From NCBI RefSeq assembly GCF_016595505.1, contig NZ_JAENIL010000027.1, positions 37,634 to 101,633 of the forward strand: a stretch of 64,000 nt of DNA. The letters are read 5' to 3'. Shown here piece after piece: positions 1 through 8,114 of the stretch; positions within the stretch are counted from its first letter, which is position 1, and each line of letters starts with the position of its first letter. The notes under the pieces are model-generated. The model made no database searches. It saw only the letters and a list, made by a program, of their open reading frames with translations, and was not told where the DNA came from. The translations under genes were made by a program, and so were the position numbers. The stretch comes from Pelagicoccus mobilis. GTDB taxonomy: Bacteria; Verrucomicrobiota; Verrucomicrobiia; Opitutales; Opitutaceae.

Positions 1-978
1 GAGGGTGACGGAGTCCGAGTCGCTCCGAGCTACGATGTTGATTCTTCCGTCCGGATGGGAGAATTTGAGGGCGTTGGAGAGCAGGTTTTGGACGATCGAT
101 TGGAAGAGTCTTGGATCTGCCCAGACTTGCAGAGCGGGCTGGCACTGGGTTCGGATGGTGATGTTCTTGCTCGAGCTGCGACCTGCGAGGGCGCCTTCTG
201 CGGCGCTGAGTATTTCGCGAAGGTTAAGGAGTTTAGGTTCGAAGGTGAAGCGGCCTTCCTCGAACTGGACCATTTGCAGCAAGTTTTCCGCGGTGCGGCT
301 GGTCACCTGGGCGTTGGTGAGCAAATGGCGGTGGAATTCCTCGACTTCTTCGGCGCTCAGGCCCGAGTCCGGATCTGCCAGCAGGTCGGCGAGGGAGAGG
401 ATGGAATTGATGGGCGAGCGCAGGTCGTGGGAGAGGATGGAGAAGAACCGGTTTTTCGATTCGTTGAGCAGCTCGAGCTTTTTGTGGGCGAGCCTTAGCT
501 CGAGGTTGGCGCAGACTTGCTTGGAAAGTCGGGTGAGCGCTTCGCGTTGGCGTTCGGTTATCTGGTGGGCTTTGGTGTCGATGACGCAGAGCGTGCCGAG
601 GGCTTGCTTGTCTTTGGTCACGATGGGGGCTCCGGCGTAGAAGCGGATGTCGGGCGATCCGGTTACGAGGGGATTATCGTGGAAGCGGCTGTCTTGGGTG
701 GCGTCGGGGACTACTAGAAGCTCGTCGGGATTGAGGATGGCGTGGGCGCAGAAAGCGAGGTCGCGACTGGTCTCTTGGGCTTCGAGCCCGACTTTGGCCT
801 TAAACCACTGACGGTCTTCGTCGATGAGGCTGACCAGAGCGATCGGGACGTCGCATACGGTCGCGGCTAGGGTTGCGATGCTGTCAAAAAGTTCATCGGA
901 TTCTGTATCCAGAATCTGGTAACGCCTAAGGGCTTGCAGGCGATCCTGCTCGTTTTCAGGCAGAGGGGCGATGGTCAT
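1..978 (-). CDS. GAF-domain sensor histidine kinase, 3' end cut by window edge
   Basis: Translating the minus strand from ATG at 978 gives 326 codons open to base 1, so the C-terminus lies outside the window. Residues about 20-160 form a GAF domain (it ends GTLCVIDTKAHQIT). A HisKA helix follows with SHDLRSP, putting the phospho-acceptor at His184. The ATPase N-box QNLLSNALKFS lies near residues 296-306; the G boxes fall beyond the edge. There is no membrane segment, so it is predicted cytoplasmic. GAF plus HisKA without a transmembrane region is a common soluble sensor layout; the ligand is unknown. Assignment as a histidine kinase is firm, the partner regulator is not visible. Confidence 0.9.
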   Translation of the reverse strand, partial: MTIAPLPENEQDRLQALRRYQILDTESDELFDSIATLAATVCDVPIALVSLIDEDRQWFKAKVGLEAQETSRDLAFCAHAILNPDELLVVPDATQDSRFHDNPLVTGSPDIRFYAGAPIVTKDKQALGTLCVIDTKAHQITERQREALTRLSKQVCANLELRLAHKKLELLNESKNRFFSILSHDLRSPINSILSLADLLADPDSGLSAEEVEEFHRHLLTNAQVTSRTAENLLQMVQFEEGRFTFEPKLLNLREILSAAEGALAGRSSSKNITIRTQCQPALQVWADPRLFQSIVQNLLSNALKFSHPDGRINIVARSDSDSVTL

Positions 979-1046
979 GGTCTTCGGTTGGATTTCGAGG
1001 CTCAATCAATGAATGCGCTTTTGTGGCCTTGGCAAGTGGGGTGGTG

Positions 1047-1565
1047 TTAAGTTTGGCATTTGTGGGCGGGGTTGGAAACGTAGTTGGATTGGGTTTCGGC
1101 GACGAGGAGATCGTCTTCGATTTCCTCGGGCAGCTCGATTTGTGGGCTGCGGGGCAGCTCTGAGATGAGGTGGGCGGCGACTGAGTCGAGCTGCTTGAGT
1201 TGGCATTCCCACACGGTGATGACGTGCCATCCTGCTTCTTGAAGGCTCTTTTCTGCCTCTTGGTCTCGCTTTACGTTTCGTTCAAATTTTGCCTGCCAGT
1301 AGGCGACGTTGCTTTTCGGGGTGGTGGCGGTTTTGCAGCCAGGGTGTCGGTGCCAGAAGCAACCGTGCACGAAGATGACCGCTTTTCGGCTGGGGAGCAC
1401 GATGTCGGGACGTCCGGGGAGGGTCTTGTTTTTGGGTCCGTTTACGGTGAAGCGGTAGCCGAGTCGGTGGAGCAAGCTGCGGACGAGACGTTCCGGTTTG
1501 GTGTGTTTGCCGCTGACTCGCGACATGACCCAGGAGCGTCGGGCCTTCGAGATCTTGTCCGTCAT
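1047..1565 (-). CDS. vsr: Very short patch repair (Vsr) endonuclease
   Basis: A 172-residue protein with the Vsr family layout. The N-terminus has SRVSGKHTKPERLVRSLLH, then LPGRPDIV with the catalytic Asp at about residue 54, then FVHGCFWHRHPGC holding the His and Trp residues used for catalysis and base intercalation. Vsr nicks next to T:G mismatches made when 5-methylcytosine deaminates. ATG at 1565 was preferred over the TTG one codon upstream. Vsr genes normally accompany a cytosine-5 methyltransferase, but none is visible in this window. The gene lies between a kinase and a membrane protein in the same orientation. Confidence 0.93.
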   Translation of the reverse strand: MTDKISKARRSWVMSRVSGKHTKPERLVRSLLHRLGYRFTVNGPKNKTLPGRPDIVLPSRKAVIFVHGCFWHRHPGCKTATTPKSNVAYWQAKFERNVKRDQEAEKSLQEAGWHVITVWECQLKQLDSVAAHLISELPRSPQIELPEEIEDDLLVAETQSNYVSNPAHKCQT

Positions 1566-1608
1566 CAAGGTTAGGATGGCGGATGTCGCAGCAATTATGA
1601 AGCTTTTC

Positions 1609-2742
1609 TTAGAGCCAGCGGATGATGGCGTGGACGAATGCTAGATTTGAAAGGAAAAGGCCGCTCCAGAGCAGCGTTTTGCTTTTCGGGCTGTAGAGGA
1701 TGTTGAAGGCGATGCTTAGGGGAAGGGCGATGCGGCAGCCGGCCCAGTAGCCTCGCCAAACGGCGTCGCCGAGGGTGAGGAAGAGTATGCCGTAGACGAT
1801 GCCGAGCGCCCAGAGTCGGCTTTTGAGCTGTGGCTTGGCGAGTAGATAGCCGAATTGGAAGAGCAGCCCGAAGATGGCGAGGATACGGAAGAAGTAGCGG
1901 TCGGAGAATCCGTTTGCCGCGAGCTGCTGGAAGGCGTCGACGATTCCGCGGTAGAGGCCGGAGAATGGGAGGCCGATGTTGTCGTTGGCGTTGAGTGTGA
2001 CGGGGAAAACGTAGGAGACGTAGGCCATCCAAGCGGCGAGACTGGCGGTGGCGATTGCCCCGGCGAGGATGCCTTGTCCGAGTCGTTGGCGGAAGGGAGC
2101 GGACGGTTTTTGGCCCGGGCTTAGGAAGACGACGGCGTTTATGAGTGAGGTTTCTTTGCTGAGAGCGGCGAGGGCGTTGCTAGTGACGGCTAGTTTTCCT
2201 CGGCCTTTTTCGAGGAAGGCGATTGTGGCGAGGGCGAGGGTTAGGGCAGGTAGATCGGCGAGGGAGTAGCGGACGCTTTCCAAGGCTCCCATGGAAAAGA
2301 CGCAGAGGAACCAGCGGGCGAAATTTTCCCAGTTGCCGATGGGGATCCAGAGCAGCAGCAGCCAGCCGCAAATGGCGAGGCAGGCGACGTTGATCAGGGA
2401 GTGCGCTTGGAGAATCGCGGCGGGGTGCCCAGCTCCGAAAAGCCAAGCCAGAGCGGGCTGCAGTATGCGGCGGGCTCGATAAGAGGGGTGGTCTATGGCT
2501 TCGGGGAAGCCGGGATCGCGAAGCGTGGGATCGAGGGCGATCTGGGTGTAGAATTGTCCGTCGTAGCCGGTCGAGTTTGGCTTATGGTAGATAGAGAGTG
2601 CCGCTGCCGCTTCGATTTTAGGGCGATGGTAGTCTTCGCCAAATCCGGCTAGTTCGCTGAATCCTGAGTCGGCGTGGTGCTTGCCGAGCAGGAGGGCGAG
2701 GAAGAGGGTTGAGGCTAAGAAGTAAGGAAGGAGAGTTTTCAC
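1609..2742 (-). CDS. Polytopic membrane protein, GT-C-like (cell-surface glycopolymer type)
   Basis: About 377 residues with roughly nine or ten hydrophobic segments. After the first membrane segment there is an extracytoplasmic stretch with TGYDGQFYTQIALDP and PSYRARRILQP. This resembles membrane proteins of the glycosyltransferase-C superfamily and the cell-surface glycopolymer formation family. Acceptor and donor are unknown. The frame is open further upstream, but that part is out of frame with and overlaps the small gene at 2861-3067. The GTG at 2742, just before the first hydrophobic helix, is therefore taken as start. No clear Shine-Dalgarno sequence is seen. Confidence 0.72.
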   Translation of the reverse strand: MKTLLPYFLASTLFLALLLGKHHADSGFSELAGFGEDYHRPKIEAAAALSIYHKPNSTGYDGQFYTQIALDPTLRDPGFPEAIDHPSYRARRILQPALAWLFGAGHPAAILQAHSLINVACLAICGWLLLLWIPIGNWENFARWFLCVFSMGALESVRYSLADLPALTLALATIAFLEKGRGKLAVTSNALAALSKETSLINAVVFLSPGQKPSAPFRQRLGQGILAGAIATASLAAWMAYVSYVFPVTLNANDNIGLPFSGLYRGIVDAFQQLAANGFSDRYFFRILAIFGLLFQFGYLLAKPQLKSRLWALGIVYGILFLTLGDAVWRGYWAGCRIALPLSIAFNILYSPKSKTLLWSGLFLSNLAFVHAIIRWL

Positions 2743-2860
2743 GCCGTTTGGGTCAGGAACGGGGGAAACTTTTATACAGGCGTCCGCTTGGCGAGTCCAA
2801 AGAGATGGATCCGCGGAGGGGCGTGTCCTCGGGAGGAGGCGAGAGTTGGAGGGAAAGGGG

Positions 2861-3067
2861 TTAGTTGAGCTCGAACGAGCGTCCCAGCATGACGCGGGTG
2901 CTGTCGCAGATGTCATCGTCAACCGACATCACCATGCAGCGCTGCATCAGTGAGATGCGTGCCAGCTCCTCTGGTGAGGATTGGATGCTGTCCGCCGCGG
3001 CGTTCAACATGGACCATTCGTCTTCGCTTAACCGGATTTCTATTCTTGTGTTCACGGTAGAAACCAT
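2861..3067 (-). CDS. Small ribbon-helix-helix-like protein
   Basis: A 68-residue protein beginning MVSTVNTRIEIRLSEDEW. The pattern of a short beta strand with alternating charged and hydrophobic residues (TRIEIRLS), then two helices (EDEWSMLNAAADSI and SPEELARISLMQRC), is what ribbon-helix-helix DNA-binding proteins look like. No toxin partner is recognised beside it; the downstream neighbour is a membrane protein. The family call is a fold impression only. It could be an autoregulated repressor or an orphan antitoxin-like protein. Confidence 0.6.
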   Translation of the reverse strand: MVSTVNTRIEIRLSEDEWSMLNAAADSIQSSPEELARISLMQRCMVMSVDDDICDSTRVMLGRSFELN

Positions 3068-3267
3068 CGGTTGGCAGGTAGAAGAATTTAGGCTTTAGAG
3101 AAATTTTCTGAGTAATTCACACTAGTGTAACATGAGATGAATCTCCAAGGCCCATTCGCTGGATCTTCCATACCTAGCTCCTTCTCCTCAGAAAAGCGCT
3201 TCATCGAGGCTCAACTTTGTGAAAATCAGGCCGATGTGATGCTACAACCTATTACCGGTCCACAAAG

Positions 3268-4197
3268 ATGAATTACCCGCTAAACGTTGAAGAGCTTGCC
3301 TGCGACCTGGAGGAGATGTCGGTCGCCCCACAGATCCTGCCGCAGATTCAAGGGATGGTTTCCGACTGCAATACCAATCCCGACGAGATTCGCGACACGA
3401 TCCGCATGGACGCTGCCCTCAGCTCCATGATCCTGAAGACGGCGAACAGCGCGTACTATAATCCCGGATACCATATCGATTCGGTTGACGATGCGATCAT
3501 GCACCTCGGGTTCAACGACGTGTACCAGATCGTCACCATGCTCGCCTTTTCCGATGTGATGGCCAAGCCGCTCGAGACCTATGCCTTGAGTTCCGGCCAG
3601 TTCTGGCGTCGCTCGGTGGCTTGCGCTTTGGCGATGGAGCGTCTCGCTCGCAAGTACGGGGAGGAGCCTGGCGTGGCCTACACGATTGGCCTTCTGCATG
3701 GCATCGGCATGGTCTTTATCGAGAAGGAGCTGGAAGATCGCGGCCACAAGGTTGCCTTCCAGAATTCGCTGCCGGAAGACGTGGCGATAGCCTCCGAGGA
3801 AATGGAAATTTTTGGACTGAACCACGCCAAGGTTGGCGCGTCTATTATGCGTCGCTGGGGATTCTCGGATGAGATCGTGGTTCCGGTTTACTGCCAGTTC
3901 GAGCCGTCGGAAGCTGGAAACTACGAGCGCATGGCGTGTTTGATCTCCTTCGCGAAACGCATGATCGGCACGATCATCGACGATGGGCTTGGCGGAGTGG
4001 CGATGCCAGGTCCGGATCCTTTGCTCATCGCGTTGCTGCACCTGAGCAAGGAGGAGTACCAGAAGGTCGTGATGGCTTTGCGAGGCAGTTTTGCCAAGGC
4101 GCAGGGCTTGGTCGGCGACGTGACGCCAGGCGCGAAAGGCTCCAAAAAGGTGGTCGAAAACAAGCTCGGCTATGGAAACCGCCGCATCCGCGGCTAG
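3268..4197 (+). CDS. HDOD domain signalling protein
   Basis: A 309-residue soluble protein dominated by an HDOD domain. Residues about 17-215 contain the typical start SVAPQILPQI, the segment LSSMILKTANSAYY, and ALAMERLARKYGE followed by AYTIGLLHGIGM. HDOD proteins lack the metal-binding residues of HD phosphohydrolases and act as helical scaffolds in signalling, often with two-component proteins. Downstream by 70 bases is a free-standing Hpt protein in the same direction, ending in a strong terminator, so the two are probably co-transcribed. The upstream 200 bases hold no gene. Confidence 0.9.
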   Translation: MNYPLNVEELACDLEEMSVAPQILPQIQGMVSDCNTNPDEIRDTIRMDAALSSMILKTANSAYYNPGYHIDSVDDAIMHLGFNDVYQIVTMLAFSDVMAKPLETYALSSGQFWRRSVACALAMERLARKYGEEPGVAYTIGLLHGIGMVFIEKELEDRGHKVAFQNSLPEDVAIASEEMEIFGLNHAKVGASIMRRWGFSDEIVVPVYCQFEPSEAGNYERMACLISFAKRMIGTIIDDGLGGVAMPGPDPLLIALLHLSKEEYQKVVMALRGSFAKAQGLVGDVTPGAKGSKKVVENKLGYGNRRIRG

Positions 4198-4267
4198 GCT
4201 CGATCCACTGCAATTTTCCCACACATTGCCCCAACTGATTCAAAGGCCCCTAAGCAATATAGATATC

Positions 4268-4645
4268 ATGAGCGACTCAGAACTTATAGACTGGGAACAA
4301 CTAGAAATGATCTTTGGCGAAGACGAAGAAGACTTCGACGAGGATATGGCGGAGCTTTTCCACGAGTTCGTGGAGGATGGAAACATCCAGTTCGGCAAGA
4401 TCAACGAGTCCGAGTTCGCGGCGGACAAGACGAAGGTGGCCAAGGAGTCGCACAAGTTGAAGGGCTCCGCGAGCAACTTTGGATTCACTCGGGTCGCTAG
4501 CTTGCTGGCTCATATCGAGGACGAGATCGAGAGCATCACCCGCGATGACTTTTTGAGCAGCTTGGAGCAGGCTCGTTCGGGTTTCGACCGGAGCATCGCG
4601 ACCGTGATGGAGCGCTACCCGGCTCTTGGCGTTGGGCAAAACTAG
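4268..4645 (+). CDS. Free-standing histidine phosphotransfer (Hpt) protein
   Basis: A 125-residue protein starting MSDSELIDWEQLEMIF. The phosphotransfer motif ESHKLKGSASNFG lies near residue 60, with His as the phosphoryl carrier, inside a four-helix bundle. The N-terminal acidic stretch (GEDEEDFDEDMAELF) is typical of Hpt domains. The reading frame is open upstream to 4172, but the upstream ATG would overlap the HDOD gene, and the ATG at 4268 begins right at the domain. It probably shuttles phosphate between hybrid kinases, several of which are encoded in this window. Its exact partner cannot be told from sequence. Confidence 0.88.
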   Translation: MSDSELIDWEQLEMIFGEDEEDFDEDMAELFHEFVEDGNIQFGKINESEFAADKTKVAKESHKLKGSASNFGFTRVASLLAHIEDEIESITRDDFLSSLEQARSGFDRSIATVMERYPALGVGQN

Positions 4646-4675
4646 GTCTCCGAGATTATCTATCACTTTTCTGAA

Positions 4676-4705
4676 AGCGACTGGCTGCGGCCGGTCGCTT
4701 TTTTT
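4676..4705 (+). terminator. Rho-independent terminator after HDOD/Hpt
   Basis: A hairpin with arms AGCGACTGG and CCGGTCGCT separated by a short loop, followed directly by a run of seven T. It lies 30 bases after the Hpt stop codon. Confidence 0.9.
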
Positions 4706-4771
4706 GCGTCGCTCGAGTTCTCTTGGCCCGGCGTTGACCCGAGCGGGGCTGGAACCTTGAATGGGGGTTAG

Positions 4772-5203
4772 ATGAAGGAAACGTTGGGGCAGTCTGTATT
4801 GTTGGTGGGATTGGCGGCTGTGCTGGCGTTCGCTGGCTACCTTTGGCGTCCGGATGCGTTGCCTTGGGATGTGAGAGCGCTGGAGATCGAGCTTGCTGCG
4901 GCGAACGAGCTGGAGGAGGCGCTTTGGGTGGACGCTCGCGTTGAAGAGGATTTTCAGCAGGCTCATTTGGGAGGGGCCTTGTTGCTCAATGAGGAAAGTT
5001 GGGAGGCAGGCTTTGTGGGGCTGCTTGAGGTCTGGTTTCCGGATCGGCCGATTGTCGTTTATTGTTCGAGCCAGTCCTGCTTGAGGTCTCACCATGTGGC
5101 GAAACGCCTGAGGGAGGAGTTGGGTGTGGAAAATGTCTTTTCGCTCAAAGGAGGCTGGGAGGCTATGCTCGAGACTGGAAAAGCGAAGGGTGGCGAATCA
5201 TGA
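4772..5203 (+). CDS. Membrane-anchored rhodanese-like sulfurtransferase
   Basis: A 143-residue protein. Residues about 7-25 form one hydrophobic N-terminal segment (anchor or signal). The rest is a single rhodanese domain with WVDARVEEDF near 52-61, HLGGALLLN, and the active-site loop VVYCSSQSCLRS around 96-106 where Cys98 is the likely persulfide carrier. It is the first gene of a three-gene unit: its TGA overlaps the ATG of the MauE-like gene, which in turn overlaps the peroxiredoxin gene. The context suggests envelope thiol or sulfur redox work. Substrate unknown. Confidence 0.85.
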   Translation: MKETLGQSVLLVGLAAVLAFAGYLWRPDALPWDVRALEIELAAANELEEALWVDARVEEDFQQAHLGGALLLNEESWEAGFVGLLEVWFPDRPIVVYCSSQSCLRSHHVAKRLREELGVENVFSLKGGWEAMLETGKAKGGES

Positions 5204-5634
5204 AGCTGCGTGTCGTAAGCTGGGGGCTCTATTTGGTCGTGGGCGTCTTTTTCGGGCTTGCGGCCCAGGTGAAGCTGGTGGATCCGGAGGCATTTCTCTC
5301 TTCGATGCTCACCTACGAGCTGTTCCCGTATAAGGTGGCGGCTGGGCTGGCTCTGTTCGCTCCGGTGCTCGAAGCGTTGTTGGCGATTTGTCTGGTGACG
5401 GGCGTGCTCCGTAAAGGGGCGAGTTTTTTGACGGCGGCGATGCTGCTGGTGTTTATCGTGCTGGTTCTCCAGGGCTTGCTGCGAGGGCTGGAGATGGACT
5501 GCGGGTGTTTTGGTTCGAACACTTTGAGTAGCGTTTCGGATTATTTGCTGAAGATCGGGCAGAACCTGCTGCTGCTAGGAGCGGTTTTGCTGGCTCGCTT
5601 TTTGGAATCAAAGAGCAAAGCTCAGCCCTCATGA
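5200..5634 (+). CDS. MauE/DoxX-family membrane redox protein
   Basis: A 144-residue protein with four hydrophobic helices. The start is the ATG overlapping the rhodanese stop (ATGA); the frame is open further upstream but would run deep into that gene. The third helix is followed by LEMDCGCFG, the cysteine signature common in MauE/DoxX family proteins, which are linked to disulfide formation or methylamine-dehydrogenase maturation. The overlapping rhodanese and peroxiredoxin genes support an envelope redox unit. No methylamine dehydrogenase genes are near, so a mauE symbol is not justified. Confidence 0.82.
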   Translation: MKLRVVSWGLYLVVGVFFGLAAQVKLVDPEAFLSSMLTYELFPYKVAAGLALFAPVLEALLAICLVTGVLRKGASFLTAAMLLVFIVLVLQGLLRGLEMDCGCFGSNTLSSVSDYLLKIGQNLLLLGAVLLARFLESKSKAQPS

Positions 5635-6104
5635 TTTCAGTTGGCCAGAAAGTGGACCTCTCGATTCCGGTGCGAGCGGCTGTCGATGGAGAGAAATGGG
5701 AGGGATTGCTTTCCCAGCTTATCACGCGTCCGACGGTGGTTTCGGTCTACATGCGAAACAACACCAGCAGCTGCGATAAGCAGACGCAGCAAATGCAGGT
5801 GGTAGCGCCCGAGCTCGAAAAGGGAGGGATCGGGTTGATCGGCCTCAGCAAGGATACTCCAGGCTCGCATGTGAAGTATGGCTGCAAGCTCGAGCTCTCT
5901 TTTCCTCTGGTTTCCGATCCCGAGCACGCTTTCGCCTCTGCCACGGATTCCTTGGTGGATAAGAAGATGTACGGGAAGGTTTTTGTGGGACCGACGCGTT
6001 CGGCTTATCTCATCGACGCTGACGGAACAGTTCTCGGAATCGTGGAAAAGGTCGATTCAGCCAATCACGGGGAGCAGCTGAAAGCGCTTGTTAAGGAAAT
6101 TTGA
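5631..6104 (+). CDS. Peroxiredoxin/redoxin (AhpC-TSA family)
   Basis: A 157-residue thioredoxin-fold protein with no signal peptide, resembling the Bcp/PrxQ group. The likely peroxidatic site is NNTSSCDKQTQQ with Cys48. The usual Pro of the PxxxTxxC motif is not present but the Thr three residues before Cys is. Cys85 is the only other obvious cysteine and might be the resolving one. FPLVSDPE and the end strand SAYLIDADGTVLG match the redoxin fold. It overlaps the MauE-like gene by four bases. A thiol peroxidase role is likely but the altered active-site motif leaves some doubt. Confidence 0.85.
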   Translation: MISVGQKVDLSIPVRAAVDGEKWEGLLSQLITRPTVVSVYMRNNTSSCDKQTQQMQVVAPELEKGGIGLIGLSKDTPGSHVKYGCKLELSFPLVSDPEHAFASATDSLVDKKMYGKVFVGPTRSAYLIDADGTVLGIVEKVDSANHGEQLKALVKEI

Positions 6105-6174
6105 TTTTAAGGGAACTTTCTTTGTTAAGCGGTTTCTTTTTTTAGTTTACTAACGGCCGAATTTCCTGTGTTTC

Positions 6175-6180
6175 GGAGGT
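6175..6180 (+). promoter_or_regulatory. Strong ribosome binding site of the TonB receptor gene
   Basis: GGAGGT lies three bases before ATG at 6184. This is one of the few clear Shine-Dalgarno sequences in the window and fixes the start of the receptor gene. Confidence 0.75.
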
Positions 6181-6183
6181 CTT

Positions 6184-8043
6184 ATGATCTCTGTATCACA
6201 ACTGAATCCTTACTTGAAAGGGAGCGTCTTTGCGGCATTCGCGGGTGCGAACGGTCTTGTTTCTCAGGCGCAAGTCTCTGAGCCGCAGGCACTCGTGGAG
6301 CTTCCTGAGCTTTATGTGACTAGCTCGCACACGGCGACGGTGGAGCCGGCTTCTACTTTTGGAGCTCCTGTTTCCCGCTTGGAGCTCAACCCACAATTCG
6401 ATCTGCAGGTGCGAAATCTAGCGGAGGCGCAGGGGGACGTGAGCATCCGCGGCGGAATTTTCGAGAACACTGGCTTCCGTGTGGGAGCGGCAACCTTGTT
6501 GGATCCGCAGACGGGTCACTACTTCGCGGAGATTCCGATCGCTCCGGAGATGTTGCAAGGGCCCGGGCTTTTGATAGCAGGAGACAACGCGTTTGCCGGA
6601 TTCAACAGCACTGTAGGAACCGTTGACTACTCATGGTCTCAGGTTTCCGAGGGCGGAAGCGTCGCGGTCGGTTTTGGCGACAACAGCTTGAACTACCAGC
6701 GCTTCCATCAAGGTGCGATCCTTTCGACGGATGGGGATGCGAGCTGGGGGGCGGAGTTCGAGTTTTCCCGTTCCGAAAGCGCTGGCACAGTGGAGAATGG
6801 AGATCACGACTTCGTGCGCTACAGCGGTCGTGTGCAACGCTCGGCTGAGGACTCCCAGACTGATATCTTTGCGGGTTACCAGTCCAAGTACCTCGCTTGG
6901 CCGGAGCTGTATGCGGCGCCTTATGGTTCGAATGAGTCGGACTCGGTACGCACGACTTTGCTGATGTTTAATCATGCGCAGAGCTACAGCGCCGATAGCG
7001 GTTGGGAGGCTACGGTCTATTATCGCAAGCACCACGACCATTATTTGTTCAACCGCTTCGCGGTCGACAACCGTTCCTTCGTGCACGAGACGGAAGTTGG
7101 GTCCGCAGCGATCAACGGGGTACAGGCCGTCAACGATACGGTGAAGGTGAACTACATGGTGCAGCTCACGACCGACGAAATCGAGTCCACCAATCTCGAA
7201 AACAACTTCACCAGCCGCGACTACATGAAGGTTTCGGTTTTGCCGGAGTTCTTGCTTTCGGAAAACGGGGAGGAGCGTCTCAGCTTCCGTGCGGGACTGA
7301 GCTACGACGACACGAATCGCAACTCTTCTGAGGTTTCGCCCATCGCTGACCTGACTTGGACAAACGGGGACGACACGTACTATATCTCGGCAGCCCAGTC
7401 GTCGCAGGTATCCGGATACACAGCGGTCGGTGGCGCGACTGGCGGATTGTTCGCCAGCAATCCGGATCTCGAGCGCGAGGTGTCGAGAAACTTCGAGGTA
7501 GGGGCGACGTTCCAGCGATCTGACTGGAGTTTGAGCGCGGCTGCGTTCTTGCGCGAGGACGATGACTTGGTGGATTGGACGTATTCTTTTGACGCGACCA
7601 GCGCTCGCTCGGCCAAGAATGTAGACATTGATACGGTAGGCCTAGAGGTGATCGCCTCCAAGCGCATCAACCAGCTCGAGCTTTTGGGTAGCGCCACGAT
7701 TCTCGATAAGGACGAGAACTACGGTGATGCGTCAGTCGATGCCAGTTTCTACGCTCTCAACTATGCGAAGCTTCGCCTGACTGCTGCAATTGTCTGGAAT
7801 GTGACCGAACAGATTCAGGCTCGTTTTGACAACGAGTATCGTGAGCAGCAGGACAACGTGCTTCGCGAAGGCGACGACGAGGCCTTCTTCACTCACGTGG
7901 GCGTTTATTATGCGGTTCCTGAAGTGGAAGGGCTCGAGGTTAAGGCGGCTGTGGAAAATCTCTGGGAAGATGACTTTCAGGAGATTCCTGGAACTCCGGG
8001 CCGTGGCCGTCAGCTAAGCCTAGGAGCTCGCTACAGCTGGTAA
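6184..8043 (+). CDS. TonB-dependent outer-membrane receptor
   Basis: A 619-residue protein. The N-terminus carries a weak signal sequence ending near SQAQVSEP. A plug domain follows (residues about 70-170) with LAEAQGDVSIRGG and PGLLIAGDNAFAGFNS. The rest alternates in short amphipathic strands with aromatic residues and ends GRGRQLSLGARYSW, a typical final beta strand of an outer-membrane barrel. It is on the short side for TonB receptors, and a clear TonB box was not identified, although LPELYVTSS near residue 39 is a candidate. The substrate is unknown. No transporter or TonB/ExbB genes adjoin, and a terminator closes the unit. Confidence 0.85.
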   Translation: MISVSQLNPYLKGSVFAAFAGANGLVSQAQVSEPQALVELPELYVTSSHTATVEPASTFGAPVSRLELNPQFDLQVRNLAEAQGDVSIRGGIFENTGFRVGAATLLDPQTGHYFAEIPIAPEMLQGPGLLIAGDNAFAGFNSTVGTVDYSWSQVSEGGSVAVGFGDNSLNYQRFHQGAILSTDGDASWGAEFEFSRSESAGTVENGDHDFVRYSGRVQRSAEDSQTDIFAGYQSKYLAWPELYAAPYGSNESDSVRTTLLMFNHAQSYSADSGWEATVYYRKHHDHYLFNRFAVDNRSFVHETEVGSAAINGVQAVNDTVKVNYMVQLTTDEIESTNLENNFTSRDYMKVSVLPEFLLSENGEERLSFRAGLSYDDTNRNSSEVSPIADLTWTNGDDTYYISAAQSSQVSGYTAVGGATGGLFASNPDLEREVSRNFEVGATFQRSDWSLSAAAFLREDDDLVDWTYSFDATSARSAKNVDIDTVGLEVIASKRINQLELLGSATILDKDENYGDASVDASFYALNYAKLRLTAAIVWNVTEQIQARFDNEYREQQDNVLREGDDEAFFTHVGVYYAVPEVEGLEVKAAVENLWEDDFQEIPGTPGRGRQLSLGARYSW

Positions 8044-8073
8044 GCGGAGACTTTAGTTCAGAAAGATAAATGG

Positions 8074-8105
8074 GGCGACGCGAGCTAGGCTTGCGTCGCC
8101 TTTTT
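8074..8105 (+). terminator. Rho-independent terminator after TonB receptor
   Basis: Perfect eight-base arms GGCGACGC and GCGTCGCC around an 11-base loop, followed by five T. It lies 30 bases after the receptor stop. Confidence 0.92.
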
Positions 8106-8114
8106 CTTGGAAGG

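Noticed and set aside
5..717. Several + strand open frames opposite the first kinase
   Set aside because: The minus strand encodes clear GAF, HisKA and ATPase motifs through the whole stretch; the + frames have no family features and Arg/Ser-rich composition.
3280..4224. A 314-codon minus-strand open frame opposite the HDOD gene
   Set aside because: His/Arg-rich shadow of a high-G+C gene; the + strand has recognisable HDOD motifs.
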